A stretch of DNA of 64,000 nt. It comes from Bacillota bacterium (GTDB lineage Bacteria > Bacillota > Clostridia > Lachnospirales > Bianqueaceae). The stretch is taken from assembly GCA_017620135.1 (NCBI GenBank), contig JAFZQZ010000037.1, positions 1 through 64,000 on the forward strand, read 5' to 3'. The position numbers and the translations under genes are program-made. Each line of letters starts with the position of its first letter. Position 1 is the first letter of the stretch. The notes under the pieces were generated by a model. It had not been told where the DNA came from, did not search any database, and saw only the letters and a list, made by a program, of their open reading frames with translations. Below, piece by piece: positions 8,477-17,887 of the stretch.

Positions 8477-8821
8477 ATGAGGATAAAAAGCCTCAGAAAT
8501 CGTGAATTCAGCCCGGTCTACCGTTCGGGGAAACGTGCGGCAGACCTCTGTTTTGTTTTGTTTTTTTTGGAGAACGGCACCGACAGTAACCGTCTTGGGA
8601 TCACTGTGTCAAAAAAAATCGGAAACAGTGTCGTACGAAGCAGAGTCAAGAGGATCATCAGGGAAGCGTACCGGCTTCATGAACAGGATCTTCTTCAGGG
8701 ACTGGATATAGTGATCGTCGCAAGAGGAGCGGCCGCGGATAAAAAGAGCACCGATATGGAAGTATCGCTGATGCGGCTCGCCAAAAGGCTGAAGATCAGG
8801 AAGGAAAAGGTTTCCCGTTGA
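8477..8821 (+). CDS. rnpA: Ribonuclease P protein component
   Basis: RnpA is the protein partner of the RNase P ribozyme that matures tRNA 5' ends. The 114-residue protein has the conserved RNA-binding segment [21 protein letters not shown]-like core near residues 46-65, which includes the RNR motif equivalent, and the basic N-terminus ([19 protein letters not shown]). Length and position after rpmH are typical. Its stop codon overlaps the TTG start of yidD. Confidence 0.97.
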   Translation: MRIKSLRNREFSPVYRSGKRAADLCFVLFFLENGTDSNRLGITVSKKIGNSVVRSRVKRIIREAYRLHEQDLLQGLDIVIVARGAAADKKSTDMEVSLMRLAKRLKIRKEKVSR

Positions 8822-9030
8822 AAAAAGTACTGCTTGTTTTGATCCGTTTTTATCAGAAATGGATATCTCCACTGAAAGGGCGTCCCACCTGCCGGTTTTA
8901 CCCGACCTGTTCCGCCTATGCCTATGAAGCGATCGCAAAATACGGTGTTTTTAAAGGCATGTATCTCGCGATCCGGCGGATCCTTAAATGTCATCCCTTT
9001 CACCCCGGCGGATATGATCCGGTACCGTAA
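8818..9030 (+). CDS. yidD: Membrane protein insertion efficiency factor YidD
   Basis: This 70-residue protein has the YidD signature: RFYQKWISP near residue 10, then [15 protein letters not shown] and a terminal [13 protein letters not shown]. It is thought to assist YidC-dependent membrane insertion. It starts with TTG overlapping the rnpA stop (TTGA), so its translation is coupled, and yidC follows after about 30 bp. Confidence 0.95.
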   Translation: MKKVLLVLIRFYQKWISPLKGRPTCRFYPTCSAYAYEAIAKYGVFKGMYLAIRRILKCHPFHPGGYDPVP

Positions 9031-9063
9031 AACGCCAACCATTTGTTAGAGAGGAGAGCGCCT

Positions 9064-10407
9064 TTGGAAACTATTATCCTGGCCGCTACCAGTTCGTGGA
9101 TCCTGAAACCCTTCGCGTACGTGCTTAGCTGGATCTTCAACGGACTGTTCTATGTGATCAGTCAGATCATGACCAATCAGGCTCTGGCTGTCACGATCAT
9201 TATCTTTACCTTTATCGTAAGGGCACTGATGATGCCCCTGATGCTGAAGCAGCAGCGGTCTTCCCGCCGTATGGCAAGACTGCAGCCGAAAGTCAACAAG
9301 ATTCAGGAAAAGTACAAAAACAAGAAAGATCCCGAAGCGCAGCAGCGGATGAATCAGGAGATCCAGCAGCTGTATTCGGAAAACAAAGCCAACCCGATGA
9401 GCGGATGTCTTCCTCTGCTTATCCAGATGCCCATTCTGTTCGCGCTCTTTGAGATGCTGCGGAATGTGCCTTTCTATGTCACCCAGATCGGAGACCTGTA
9501 TCAGGCCATGGCCGCGACCGTACAGAATATCAGCGGTTATCAGGACGTAATGAATGCCGAGACCTACGCGTCTGTCGTGAAGGGGATCCGTAACTGGGAT
9601 CCTGCGACGACCGAAGGCGTGATCGACTTTATGTATCACCTGTCCCGTACGGACTGGCAGAGCTTCATGGAGACCATGAAACTGACCGGCGACGCGACGT
9701 TCCAGCAGAACTATCAGCTCGTCAACGCCTACAGTACCCTCGGCGCCGGCGTGCTGACCTTCAACCTGTCCGAAACGCCCGGCTGGAAGCTCTGGGGGAT
9801 CATTTTCCCGATCTTTTCCGGCGCGACGACCTTCCTTTCCAGCTGGCTGATGCAGCGGGCGAACGACCGCCGTCAGAAAATGATGAGTCCCGACGGGACC
9901 GTTTCCCAGCAGCAGCAAACAATGAAGTACATGACGTACATCTTCCCGGTGATGACCGCCTGGTTTACGGCTTCCATGCCGCTCGGCCTCGGCCTTTACT
10001 GGATCGTCGGTAACCTGTTCTCGATCCTGTCTCAGTACATCTCCGACTCGATCATCGACAAGGAAGAATACAAGGAAGCGCTGAAGAGAAGAGACGAACT
10101 GGTCGAGAAGAAGAAAGCCAGGGAAGAATCCCGTTCGAAAGTCGACCGCGCGACCGGCGGAAGGATCGGAACCGCCAACACCGTTTCGAAGTCTCAGATG
10201 GCCGGCAACCGGATCGCGGTACAGAAAGAAATCCAGAAAAAGACAGAAACCCTTGAAGAACAGCTTCGCCGGCTGAGTATGATAGACGGTAAGCTTCCGG
10301 ATGAGAAATATGATGATGATCAGCCGGACGAGCCGGAGACCATCGATGTGGATTATACCGAAGTCAGCCCCGAAGAAACCACGGAAGTGGAAAAGGAGAA
10401 TGAATGA
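9064..10407 (+). CDS. yidC: Membrane protein insertase YidC/OxaA
   Basis: YidC inserts and folds membrane proteins. The 447-residue sequence has an N-terminal membrane segment, the conserved cytosolic hairpin rich in Lys/Arg/Gln (LKQQRSSRRMARLQPKVNKI), the MSGCLPLLIQMPI segment, and later membrane segments including MPLGLGLYWIVGNLFS. The C-terminal 110 residues are a charged cytosolic tail. I chose the TTG at 9064 because GAGAGGAGAG ends about 7 nt before it; an upstream TTG at 9043 would place that site within the gene. The jag start overlaps its stop. Confidence 0.95.
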   Translation: METIILAATSSWILKPFAYVLSWIFNGLFYVISQIMTNQALAVTIIIFTFIVRALMMPLMLKQQRSSRRMARLQPKVNKIQEKYKNKKDPEAQQRMNQEIQQLYSENKANPMSGCLPLLIQMPILFALFEMLRNVPFYVTQIGDLYQAMAATVQNISGYQDVMNAETYASVVKGIRNWDPATTEGVIDFMYHLSRTDWQSFMETMKLTGDATFQQNYQLVNAYSTLGAGVLTFNLSETPGWKLWGIIFPIFSGATTFLSSWLMQRANDRRQKMMSPDGTVSQQQQTMKYMTYIFPVMTAWFTASMPLGLGLYWIVGNLFSILSQYISDSIIDKEEYKEALKRRDELVEKKKAREESRSKVDRATGGRIGTANTVSKSQMAGNRIAVQKEIQKKTETLEEQLRRLSMIDGKLPDEKYDDDQPDEPETIDVDYTEVSPEETTEVEKENE

Positions 10408-11516
10408 GATCGGTTGAAGTTACAGGAAAGAGCGTAGATGAAGCGATTACCAGTGCCCTGCTCCAGCTTGGCGCTTCCAGTGATCAGGTTCAGATAGAAG
10501 TTTTGGAAGAAGGCGGCAAGGGTCTCCTCGGTCTGTTCCACCGGACCGCCCGGATCCGCGCTACCTTGAAAGAAGGGGAAGAATCCGTTCTTGACCATAC
10601 ACAGTCCAACGTTGTGAAAGCCGCCCAGATGGCAGCGATGGCAGAAAAGGAAACCGTGAAAGAACCGGAAGAGGTGAAGGAAGTCAGGGAAGCCAAGGAA
10701 GAAAAGCCGGAAGCTCCCGCTCCGAAAAAAGAAGAAAAGAAAGAAGAACCTCAGGAAAGCACCCCCTATAATTTTGAAAAGTACGAAGCGGTCACCTCCA
10801 CCGGAGAGACCGTGACCATCGATGATTCCATCGAGCAGCGGATCCGCCGCGCCAACGCCGAGCGCGAAGCGCGCGGAGGCGAACGGAAATCTTCCCGCAG
10901 CGAAGAGAAATCCTCGCGCAGCGAAGATAGAAGAGACCGCCGCGGCCGCAGAAATCAGCCGAAGAAAGAGCGTCTTCAGGAAGTTCAGGAAGAAGAGCTT
11001 CCGGAGAAAGAAGTGAAAGAGATCGAGCCGAAGGTCTATGAGATCCCGGCCGACGCGGAAGAAGTCAAAGCGAAAGTGACCGCTTTCCTGACCGACGTTT
11101 TGAAAGCCATGGGCATCGAAACGACGCTTTCCGCCGAATTCTCCGAAGACGGCATTCTGGAAGTCAATATCGAAGGAGAAGGCATGGGCGTGATCATCGG
11201 CAAACGCGGCACGACCCTGGACAGCCTTCAGTACCTGACAACGCTGGTCGTCAACAAGGGCCGTAACGATCATGTCCGGATGAAACTGGATACCGAAGGG
11301 TACCGTGCCCGCCGTCAGGAGACGCTGGAAAAACTGGCCATCAACCTGGCAAAGAAAGCGAAGAGAACGGGCCGCCGTGTGGCGCTGGAGCCGATGAATC
11401 CTTACGAGCGTCGGATCATCCATTCCGTTCTGCAGGCGGATCGCGGCGTCGAGACCTACAGCGAGGGCGAGGAACCCTACCGCAAAGTGGTCATCACACC
11501 CAGAAGAAAACGCTGA
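10404..11516 (+). CDS. jag: RNA-binding protein Jag/KhpB
   Basis: The 370-residue protein has an N-terminal Jag_N domain (RSVEVTGKSVDEAITSALLQ, then GLLGLF), a long acidic and basic low-complexity linker (about residues 85-215, rich in Glu, Lys and Arg), a KH domain (GEGMGVIIGKRGTTLDSLQY near 265) and a C-terminal R3H domain (EPMNPYERRIIHSVL). KhpB works with KhpA in RNA binding and cell elongation control in Firmicutes. Pairing with yidC is the classic order. The linker is longer than in Bacillus. Confidence 0.95.
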   Translation: MRSVEVTGKSVDEAITSALLQLGASSDQVQIEVLEEGGKGLLGLFHRTARIRATLKEGEESVLDHTQSNVVKAAQMAAMAEKETVKEPEEVKEVREAKEEKPEAPAPKKEEKKEEPQESTPYNFEKYEAVTSTGETVTIDDSIEQRIRRANAEREARGGERKSSRSEEKSSRSEDRRDRRGRRNQPKKERLQEVQEEELPEKEVKEIEPKVYEIPADAEEVKAKVTAFLTDVLKAMGIETTLSAEFSEDGILEVNIEGEGMGVIIGKRGTTLDSLQYLTTLVVNKGRNDHVRMKLDTEGYRARRQETLEKLAINLAKKAKRTGRRVALEPMNPYERRIIHSVLQADRGVETYSEGEEPYRKVVITPRRKR

Positions 11517-11518
11517 TA

Positions 11519-11580
11519 GAAAAAAGGGCTGCTTCAGGGGCACCCGCCGAACGAGTCGCCCCGGCAGTCCTTTTCTTTTA
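11519..11580 (+). terminator. Terminator after jag
   Basis: A branched hairpin pairs AAAAGGGCTG with CAGTCCTTTT, with an inner AGGGGC/GCCCC stem, and ends in TTTTCTTTTA. It closes the rpmH-jag transcription unit. Confidence 0.75.
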
Positions 11581-11650
11581 CTATTCAGGTGTCTTTGGAC
11601 CGCCGGGTCTTCCCCGCGGTCGGCGGCGGGCCGCTTAACCCGCCGGGTCC

Positions 11651-11920
11651 TCGCAAAAAAGGCCCTTTTACTTTCTTTGCGAGAAGCTCCTCACGCAGGG
11701 AAGCAAAAATCCACCAGCGCCCGTATCATCCGGACGCCCCTCCTCGCATGAGGAGCAATATCTCCACAAATGCACGTAATTTTGATGAAATTTACGGGCA
11801 CCGGTGGAAAAAGGAGCCTTTTTGAGAGGAATCGCTGGAAACCACTACGGGCATTGGTGGAACTTTTTGGCCTGGTGCGAGGAGCTTCTCCCACGCGTGG
11901 AAAGAAGGCCAATTTTGCGA
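11651..11920. repeat. Nested 270-bp imperfect inverted repeat between jag and mnmE
   Basis: Three arm pairs are nested around one centre: 11651-11664 with 11907-11920 (12 of 14 match), 11681-11692 with 11879-11890 (GAGAAGCTCCTC, 12 of 12), and 11709-11725 with 11846-11862 (CCACCAGCGCCCGTA type). A third copy of the last motif, TACGGGCACCGGTGG, sits at 11793-11807, and a small hairpin TCCTC-gcat-GAGGA at 11741-11754. I see no open reading frame with a ribosome site here. It may be a structured RNA leader of mnmE or a degraded miniature element. Confidence 0.6.
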
Positions 11921-11957
11921 GGATCCGGCGAAAGAAAAAAACTTTGGTTGGAGACAA

Positions 11958-13388
11958 ATGATGTATCAAGAAGCAACCATCTGCGCACTGTCCAGCCCTG
12001 TCGGGACAGGGGGCGTCGCTGTGATCCGCGTAAGCGGTCCGGAGGCGTTTTCGATCTGTGAAAAGCTGATCAAAGGGACGAAGCTTTCCGCGCTTTCCTC
12101 GCACAAGGCGATCCTTCGCAAGATCCGGGATCCGAAAAACGGCGAACTGCTGGATGAAGCGCTGGTCCTGCCCATGAAAGGCCCGGGGACCTTCACCGGT
12201 GAAGATACGGTGGAGATCGACTGTCACGGCGGCATGTACCTTTGCCGGCGGATCCTGGAAGCGCTGATCGCTTCCGGCTGTCATATGGCCGCGCCGGGAG
12301 AGTTCACCAGACGTGCTTTTATGAACGGAAGGATGGATCTGACAGAAGCGGAAGCGGTCATGGATATGATCGACGCCGGTACCCGCTACTCGCTGAAGGC
12401 AGCCTCTTCCCAGATGGAAGGCAGGCTTTTCAAAGAAGCGAACGCGCTGAGAGACGGACTGATCCGCATGCTGGCCGATATCGAAGTCAATATAGACTAT
12501 CCGGAGTATGACGATCTGCCGGAGATCACGGAAACCGAGATCCAGGACAAGACAAAAGAGATCCTGGACAAGGTAGAAGAGCTGCTTGAAAGCGCGGATA
12601 CAGGTATGCTGCTGAGAGACGGTCTGAAGGTTTCCCTGATCGGGCTTCCGAACGTCGGGAAAAGCAGTCTCCTGAACCGGCTTCTGAAGGAAGAAAGGGC
12701 GATCGTCACGGATATTCCGGGGACCACCAGAGACGTGATCTCCGAGAAGATGGATCTGGGCGGTATTCCGCTTAAGTTACTGGATACCGCCGGTATCCGG
12801 GAGACGGAAGACGTCGTGGAAAACATCGGTGTGGAAAGATCTTTTAAAGCGATCCGCGAAAGTGATCTGGTGCTGCTGCTTATAGAACCGGTGGCGCAGC
12901 TTTCGGCATTTCCGGGCGTAGAGCCGCTCTCCTCGGATGAGATCCGGCTGATCGAAAGCGAGGAGGACAAACCGTATCTGATCCTTGTGAATAAGATCGA
13001 TCAGCTGGCCAGTCCTGAAGAGGCCGTAAGCCACGTGAAGGCAGTACTTTCCTCCAGGGAAGATCTGCCGAAGCCGCTGGCGGTACTGCCTATCTCCGCG
13101 CAGACCGGCGAGGGGATCGACACACTGGAAGAGACCATCAAGGAAGCTTTCTTTAACAGGGATCTTCTGGAGAAGGACGCACCGATGGTCACCAATCTTC
13201 GTCAGAAAGAAGCTCTGATCCGGGCAAAAGAAGCCCTGCTGCGCGTATGTGCCGGCGCGGGACTTCCGGAGGATCTGCTGACGATCGATCTTACCGAAGC
13301 GGCAGACGCGATCGGTGATCTGATCGGTAAAAGCGCCAGAGATGACGTGATCGAAAATATCTTTTCCCGCTTCTGTCTGGGAAAATAA
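11958..13388 (+). CDS. mnmE: tRNA uridine-5-carboxymethylaminomethyl GTPase MnmE
   Basis: MnmE works with MnmG to modify the wobble uridine of several tRNAs. The 476-residue protein has the N-terminal folate-binding domain (TICALSSPVGTGGVAVIRVS), a helical domain, an embedded G domain with G1 GLPNVGKS at residues 229-236, DTAG and NKID, and the C-terminal CLGK tetrapeptide (usually C[IL]GK) that supplies the catalytic cysteine. mnmG follows after 27 bp. A GGAG site precedes the double ATG. Confidence 0.97.
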   Translation: MMYQEATICALSSPVGTGGVAVIRVSGPEAFSICEKLIKGTKLSALSSHKAILRKIRDPKNGELLDEALVLPMKGPGTFTGEDTVEIDCHGGMYLCRRILEALIASGCHMAAPGEFTRRAFMNGRMDLTEAEAVMDMIDAGTRYSLKAASSQMEGRLFKEANALRDGLIRMLADIEVNIDYPEYDDLPEITETEIQDKTKEILDKVEELLESADTGMLLRDGLKVSLIGLPNVGKSSLLNRLLKEERAIVTDIPGTTRDVISEKMDLGGIPLKLLDTAGIRETEDVVENIGVERSFKAIRESDLVLLLIEPVAQLSAFPGVEPLSSDEIRLIESEEDKPYLILVNKIDQLASPEEAVSHVKAVLSSREDLPKPLAVLPISAQTGEGIDTLEETIKEAFFNRDLLEKDAPMVTNLRQKEALIRAKEALLRVCAGAGLPEDLLTIDLTEAADAIGDLIGKSARDDVIENIFSRFCLGK

Positions 13389-13415
13389 TGACTATATATT
13401 AAGGAAGAAAAAATT

Positions 13416-15293
13416 ATGTATCAGGATCAGGGAGCCGATATCGTCGTGATCGGCGGCGGACATGCCGGATGTGAAGCAGCCCTGGCAGCGGCCAGGTTGG
13501 GCTTTTCGACGATTCTTTTCGCGATCTCGCTGGATTCGATCGCCCAGATGCCGTGCAATCCGTCGATCGGCGGCACTTCCAAAGGACATCTTGTCCGCGA
13601 AGTCGACGCGCTCGGCGGAGAGATGGGGAAAAACATCGACAAGACCTATATCCAGTCCCGGATGCTGAATACGGCCAAGGGACCGGCGGTCCATTCGCTC
13701 CGGGCGCAGGCCGACAAATTCCGCTATAAAGAAGAAATGAAGCGGACCCTGGAGCATACGCCGAATCTGCGGATCCGGCAGAATGAGATCGTGCGCGTCG
13801 ATGTGGAAACCGATCCGGATGATCCGGCCGAGCGCCGCGTGATCGGCGTCGAGACCGCGACCGGCGCTTACTATCCATGCAAACGCGCGATCATCTGCAC
13901 CGGCACCTATCTCAATGCCCGCTGTATCCACGGCGAGTATGAGACATTCACCGGACCGAACGGATCGCAGGCAGCCAGGGGCGGACTGACAGAGAATCTG
14001 GCGTCGCTGGGCCTGCCGCTTCGGCGGTTCAAGACCGGTACGCCGGCCCGGGTCGACGGAAAAACGCTGGACCTTAATGAGATGACCGTTCAGAACGGTG
14101 ATCCGAAAGTCGTCCCCTTTTCCTTCGAAAACACCTCCGAAGAGATCGCCCGTGAACAGATCCCCTGCTATCTGACCTATACGAATGAAGAAACACATAA
14201 CGTGATCCGGCAGAACCTGCACCGTTCCCCGCTTTACGGCGGCGTGATCCATGGCGTCGGACCCAGATACTGTCCTTCTATCGAGGACAAAGTCGTTCGA
14301 TTTGCGGACAAGGAGCGGCACCAGCTGTTCCTTGAGCCCGAAGGAGAAAATACCCTGGAATACTATGTGCAGGGCATGTCCTCTTCCCTGCCGGAAGACG
14401 TGCAGCGGGATATGCTGCGGACGATCCCCGGCATGCGGCACGTCGAGATCATGCGGACCGGCTATGCCATCGAATACGACTGTATCGATCCGCTCTATCT
14501 GAAAAATACCCTGGAGATCAAAACCATTCAGGGGCTCTACAGCGCCGGGCAGTTCAACGGAAGTTCCGGCTATGAGGAAGCCGCGGCGCAGGGGCTCATC
14601 GCCGGACTCAACGCGGTCCTTTCCCTGCAGGGAAAAGAACCGGTCAAAGTCGACCGGACGAACAGCTATATCGGTGTGCTGATCGATGATCTGGTCACCA
14701 AAGGCACCAACGAACCCTATCGGATGATGACTTCCCGCGCGGAATACCGTCTGATGCTTCGGCAGGACAACGCGGATCTTCGGCTGACCGAGGAAGGACA
14801 CCGCGTCGGGTTGATTTCGGAAGAAAGATACCGGAAGTTCCTGGAGAAAAAACGGATGATCGACCAGGAAGAGGCGAGACTTAAGGTAACGCGCGGGATC
14901 GACGAGGATGGCCACAGCCACGGGATGCTTTCGGAGCTTCTGAAACACCCGGAGCACAGCTATCTGTCGCTTTCCGCGTGGGACAGGGAGCGGCCTGACC
15001 TTCCGGAAGAGGTCTGGCAGCAGGCGGAGATCCGGATCAAATATGAGGGATATATCGCGCGGGAGCTCCAGCAGATCGAGCATTTCCACAAGCTGGAAAA
15101 GCGGCAGATCCCCGCGGATCTGGATTATACGATAATCGAAGGCCTCCGGTTGGAGGCCCGACAGAAGCTCGCGAATATCCGGCCGTCCTCCGTGGGACAG
15201 GCCAGCCGCATCTCCGGCGTATCCCCGGCGGACATCAACGTTCTGCTGGTCTATCTGGCGCGGCTGCAGAAAGAAGGAAAAAAAGATGAGTGA
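13416..15293 (+). CDS. mnmG: tRNA uridine-5-carboxymethylaminomethyl enzyme MnmG (GidA)
   Basis: This FAD-dependent partner of MnmE has 625 residues. The FAD-binding motif [19 protein letters not shown] is at residues 10-28. It also has [38 protein letters not shown]-like and [10 protein letters not shown] segments, and a C-terminal helical domain ending near [16 protein letters not shown]. Length and order after mnmE are typical. Its stop overlaps the next gene by 8 bp, indicating that the two accessory genes before rsmG are part of the operon. Confidence 0.97.
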   Translation: MYQDQGADIVVIGGGHAGCEAALAAARLGFSTILFAISLDSIAQMPCNPSIGGTSKGHLVREVDALGGEMGKNIDKTYIQSRMLNTAKGPAVHSLRAQADKFRYKEEMKRTLEHTPNLRIRQNEIVRVDVETDPDDPAERRVIGVETATGAYYPCKRAIICTGTYLNARCIHGEYETFTGPNGSQAARGGLTENLASLGLPLRRFKTGTPARVDGKTLDLNEMTVQNGDPKVVPFSFENTSEEIAREQIPCYLTYTNEETHNVIRQNLHRSPLYGGVIHGVGPRYCPSIEDKVVRFADKERHQLFLEPEGENTLEYYVQGMSSSLPEDVQRDMLRTIPGMRHVEIMRTGYAIEYDCIDPLYLKNTLEIKTIQGLYSAGQFNGSSGYEEAAAQGLIAGLNAVLSLQGKEPVKVDRTNSYIGVLIDDLVTKGTNEPYRMMTSRAEYRLMLRQDNADLRLTEEGHRVGLISEERYRKFLEKKRMIDQEEARLKVTRGIDEDGHSHGMLSELLKHPEHSYLSLSAWDRERPDLPEEVWQQAEIRIKYEGYIARELQQIEHFHKLEKRQIPADLDYTIIEGLRLEARQKLANIRPSSVGQASRISGVSPADINVLLVYLARLQKEGKKDE

Positions 15294-15849
15294 ACTGGAA
15301 TTGGTCGAAGTTTCAGAGAAATATCTTCAGCAGATCGAGGACTACTGCGCGGAATTTCCGGCGGATCGCATGCAGGTGACCGCGGTACCGGACCAGATCC
15401 CCGGGCTGCAGGGTCTGGAGGAATTTGAAAGCGTTCCGGAATGGCTCCGCTATACAAAGAAGATGACCGGAAAGATCTCCTGGTATCTGTCCGTCCGCAG
15501 GGAAGATGGAAAAGTGATCGGCGCGGTCTGCCTTCGGCATAAACTCGAATACGATGACGATGATCCGGAGTTTGCCTCGCACATCGGCTACAGTGTCCGC
15601 CCGAGCGAACGAAGAAAAGGCTACGCGAAAGAGCAGCTTCGCCTGGCGCTGAAAAAAGCGAAAGAACTGGGTATCGATCCGGTGCGGCTCATCTGCCGTG
15701 ACATCAACATCGGCAGCGTCAGAACCATAGAGGCCTGCGGCGGCGTCTATCTGGACTCTCTCTACGGGGAGGAATCCGGCCTGACGATCAACCGGTATGA
15801 TATCCCGACCGAAAGGTACCGTAGTCAGGAAAGACGGGAAAACATATGA
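15286..15849 (+). CDS. GNAT family acetyltransferase
   Basis: This 187-residue protein has the GNAT acetyl-CoA site signature in [20 protein letters not shown] near residues 100-120, followed by [25 protein letters not shown], where the coenzyme-proximal helix and the usual Asn position lie. The substrate is unknown. It overlaps mnmG by 8 bp upstream and the P-loop fusion gene by 4 bp downstream (ATGA), so it is translated as part of the mnmE-mnmG-rsmG unit. Confidence 0.88.
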   Translation: MSELELVEVSEKYLQQIEDYCAEFPADRMQVTAVPDQIPGLQGLEEFESVPEWLRYTKKMTGKISWYLSVRREDGKVIGAVCLRHKLEYDDDDPEFASHIGYSVRPSERRKGYAKEQLRLALKKAKELGIDPVRLICRDINIGSVRTIEACGGVYLDSLYGEESGLTINRYDIPTERYRSQERRENI

Positions 15850-17111
15850 ATCTTCAGAATATTTACTTTATCAACGGGACGGCGTATGCCGGGAAATCGA
15901 CCATGGTCCAGCGCCTGGCCGAGAAATACGACGGCATCGCCTGTACGGAAAACTATCATGAACAGCTGATGGACGAATCGCTGGATCCGAAGGAATTTCC
16001 GGGACTCTGTTATACCCGGGACCTGAAGGACTGGCACGATTTCGTCCGGAGAACGCCCGATGAATATGAAGCCTGGATCGATGAAACATCCAGGGAATGC
16101 GAGATCCTGGAGCTTCGGATCCTGGACAAAGTGAGCGAACAGGGAAAGAAAGTCTTCGTGGACACGAATGTCTCCCCGGAAACGCTCCACCGGTTGTATG
16201 ATCCGCAAAATGGCGCGGAATCTTCGTCAGCGAATCATGTCCTGATCATGCTGGCCGATCCGGAGATCTCCGTCCGCCGTTTCTTTGAGCGCCCGGACCG
16301 GGAAAAACAGTTCCTCTACCGGCTGATGCTGGAAGAGCCGGATCCGGAAAAATCGCTGGCAAATTTCAGAGAGTGCCTGAAAAGGATCAATTCCCGTGAA
16401 TGCTATGAAAAGTTCCTGCATGCCGGCTTCCCGGTGATCCTCCGGGATGAGAATCGGACGATCGAAGAGACGCTCGTATTGGTGGAAAAAGCCTTCGGAC
16501 TGACAGATTCACCCTTAGCGGATCCGCTGAAGGCGGAAGAGGTGGACGAAAAGATCTTCTATCATGTGATCTCCGACATCCCGAAACAGGCCGGACAGCA
16601 TATCCTGTTGGACGAGGAACATCCCAACGGCGTTCATCGCCGCGTCTACGCGGAGCTGGAGATGGTTCGGGATATCTACGCCCATCCGGATCAGTATGAC
16701 GAGAAAAACCTTTCTCATACGGTAAGCGTCGCGCTCCGGGAACTGGCGCTGGAGAAAGTACGGAAGGAAAAATACCCGCAGTATCCCTCCCGTATGGCCA
16801 GTCTCTATGTTTCCCGTTCATTAATGGAAGCAGAACAATGGGCCGATTACTTTGCCAGCCTGGGAAGACCGGTCTACGGGATCGCGAAGATCCGGGTAAA
16901 CGGAGGCTGCTACGAAGGTGATGCCTATAAGTGTTTTGACGGATCTGTTTATGAAGAGGAAAACCTTCGAAGGGCGGAGATCTACTGGCAGAACGGCCCC
17001 AATTCGGACGGCCGGGAAAAAATCGTGGAGATCCTTGCAGGCGGAGACATCGAGGTCGTGGAGATCGTCCGGGAAATGAACGCAAATATCCCATCAGAGC
17101 AGGAAGGATAA
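15846..17111 (+). CDS. P-loop kinase-like domain fused to a DUF2441-like domain
   Basis: The 421-residue protein starts [19 protein letters not shown], with Walker A at residues 11-19, followed by a kinase-like region (to about 215) with VFVDTNVSPETLHRL and a lid-like RRFFERPDREKQF segment. This resembles small-molecule or nucleotide kinases. The C-terminal half (about 220-410) contains DEEHPNGVHRRVYAELEMV and LYVSRSLMEAEQWADYF, which look like the uncharacterised DUF2441 family. The gene is embedded between mnmG and rsmG with a 4-bp overlap upstream. Substrate and role are unknown, and the DUF assignment is from recall of the family pattern. Confidence 0.7.
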   Translation: MNLQNIYFINGTAYAGKSTMVQRLAEKYDGIACTENYHEQLMDESLDPKEFPGLCYTRDLKDWHDFVRRTPDEYEAWIDETSRECEILELRILDKVSEQGKKVFVDTNVSPETLHRLYDPQNGAESSSANHVLIMLADPEISVRRFFERPDREKQFLYRLMLEEPDPEKSLANFRECLKRINSRECYEKFLHAGFPVILRDENRTIEETLVLVEKAFGLTDSPLADPLKAEEVDEKIFYHVISDIPKQAGQHILLDEEHPNGVHRRVYAELEMVRDIYAHPDQYDEKNLSHTVSVALRELALEKVRKEKYPQYPSRMASLYVSRSLMEAEQWADYFASLGRPVYGIAKIRVNGGCYEGDAYKCFDGSVYEEENLRRAEIYWQNGPNSDGREKIVEILAGGDIEVVEIVREMNANIPSEQEG

Positions 17112-17115
17112 AAAG

Positions 17116-17868
17116 ATGAAGGAATGGACTGAGTGGAAAGAAAAGGACTGCACAAGGCTCCTTCGGGAAAGCGCGGAAGAGATGGACGTTTCCCTTTCCG
17201 AAAAACAGCTTGCGCAGTTTGAGGCCTACGCGGCGCTTCTGGTGGAATGGAATGAAAAAATGAACCTGACCACCATCACCGATCCGGTCGAGATCGTTCA
17301 AAAACACTTTTTGGACAGTATCAGTGGCGCTTCTTTCCTGGAAGACATGAGAGACGAGGAAGAAGAAACACTTTCGCTGATCGACGTCGGAACCGGCGCC
17401 GGATTCCCCGGGATCCCACTGAAGATCGTCTGTCCCTGGATCCAGCTCACGCTGCTGGACGCGCTGCAGAAGCGGATCGGCTTCCTGGAAGAGGTCGTGA
17501 AGGAACTGGAGCTGGAAGAGGTGACCTGCGTCCATGGCCGCGCGGAAGATCTGGCGCATGAAGAAGCGTTCCGTGAGCAGTATGACATCGCCTGTTCCCG
17601 AGCCGTCGCTACCCTGCCCGCCCTGCTGGAATACTGCGCGGGATATGTCCGGGTCGGCGGGCTGTTCCTTGCCTACAAAGGACCTACGCTGATGGAAGAA
17701 CTGACACAGGCGCAGGGGGCCATGAAAAAGCTTCACATGGAAATGATCATGATCCATCAGGAGATATCGCTGGAGAACGAACATCTGCTGGCTGTCTTTG
17801 AGAAAACAGCAGAAACCTCCTTGCAATATCCCCGTAAACAAAGTAAAATCAAAAACGATCCATTATAG
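17116..17868 (+). CDS. rsmG: 16S rRNA (guanine-N7) methyltransferase RsmG
   Basis: RsmG methylates N7 of G527 in 16S rRNA; its loss gives low-level streptomycin resistance. The 250-residue protein has QFEAYAALLVEWNEKMNLTTI, HFLDSI, the SAM-binding motif LIDVGTGAGFPGIPLKI near residue 90, and CSRAVATLPALLEYC. All are characteristic. It follows the P-loop fusion gene after 4 bp, and argS begins 19 bp after it. Confidence 0.96.
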   Translation: MKEWTEWKEKDCTRLLRESAEEMDVSLSEKQLAQFEAYAALLVEWNEKMNLTTITDPVEIVQKHFLDSISGASFLEDMRDEEEETLSLIDVGTGAGFPGIPLKIVCPWIQLTLLDALQKRIGFLEEVVKELELEEVTCVHGRAEDLAHEEAFREQYDIACSRAVATLPALLEYCAGYVRVGGLFLAYKGPTLMEELTQAQGAMKKLHMEMIMIHQEISLENEHLLAVFEKTAETSLQYPRKQSKIKNDPL

Positions 17869-17887
17869 ACAGTTGGGGTGAGGGTGT

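Noticed and set aside
11589-12061. Short plus-strand open frames between jag and mnmE
   Set aside because: They lie in the inverted-repeat region, lack ribosome sites and overlap the clear mnmE start.
13392-15089. 565-codon open frame antisense to mnmG
   Set aside because: It is a shadow of G+C-rich codons opposite a certain gene, with no ribosome site and no protein-like motif.
17869-17887. T-box riboswitch upstream of argS
   Set aside because: Only 19 bp separate rsmG and argS, far too little for a T-box leader.
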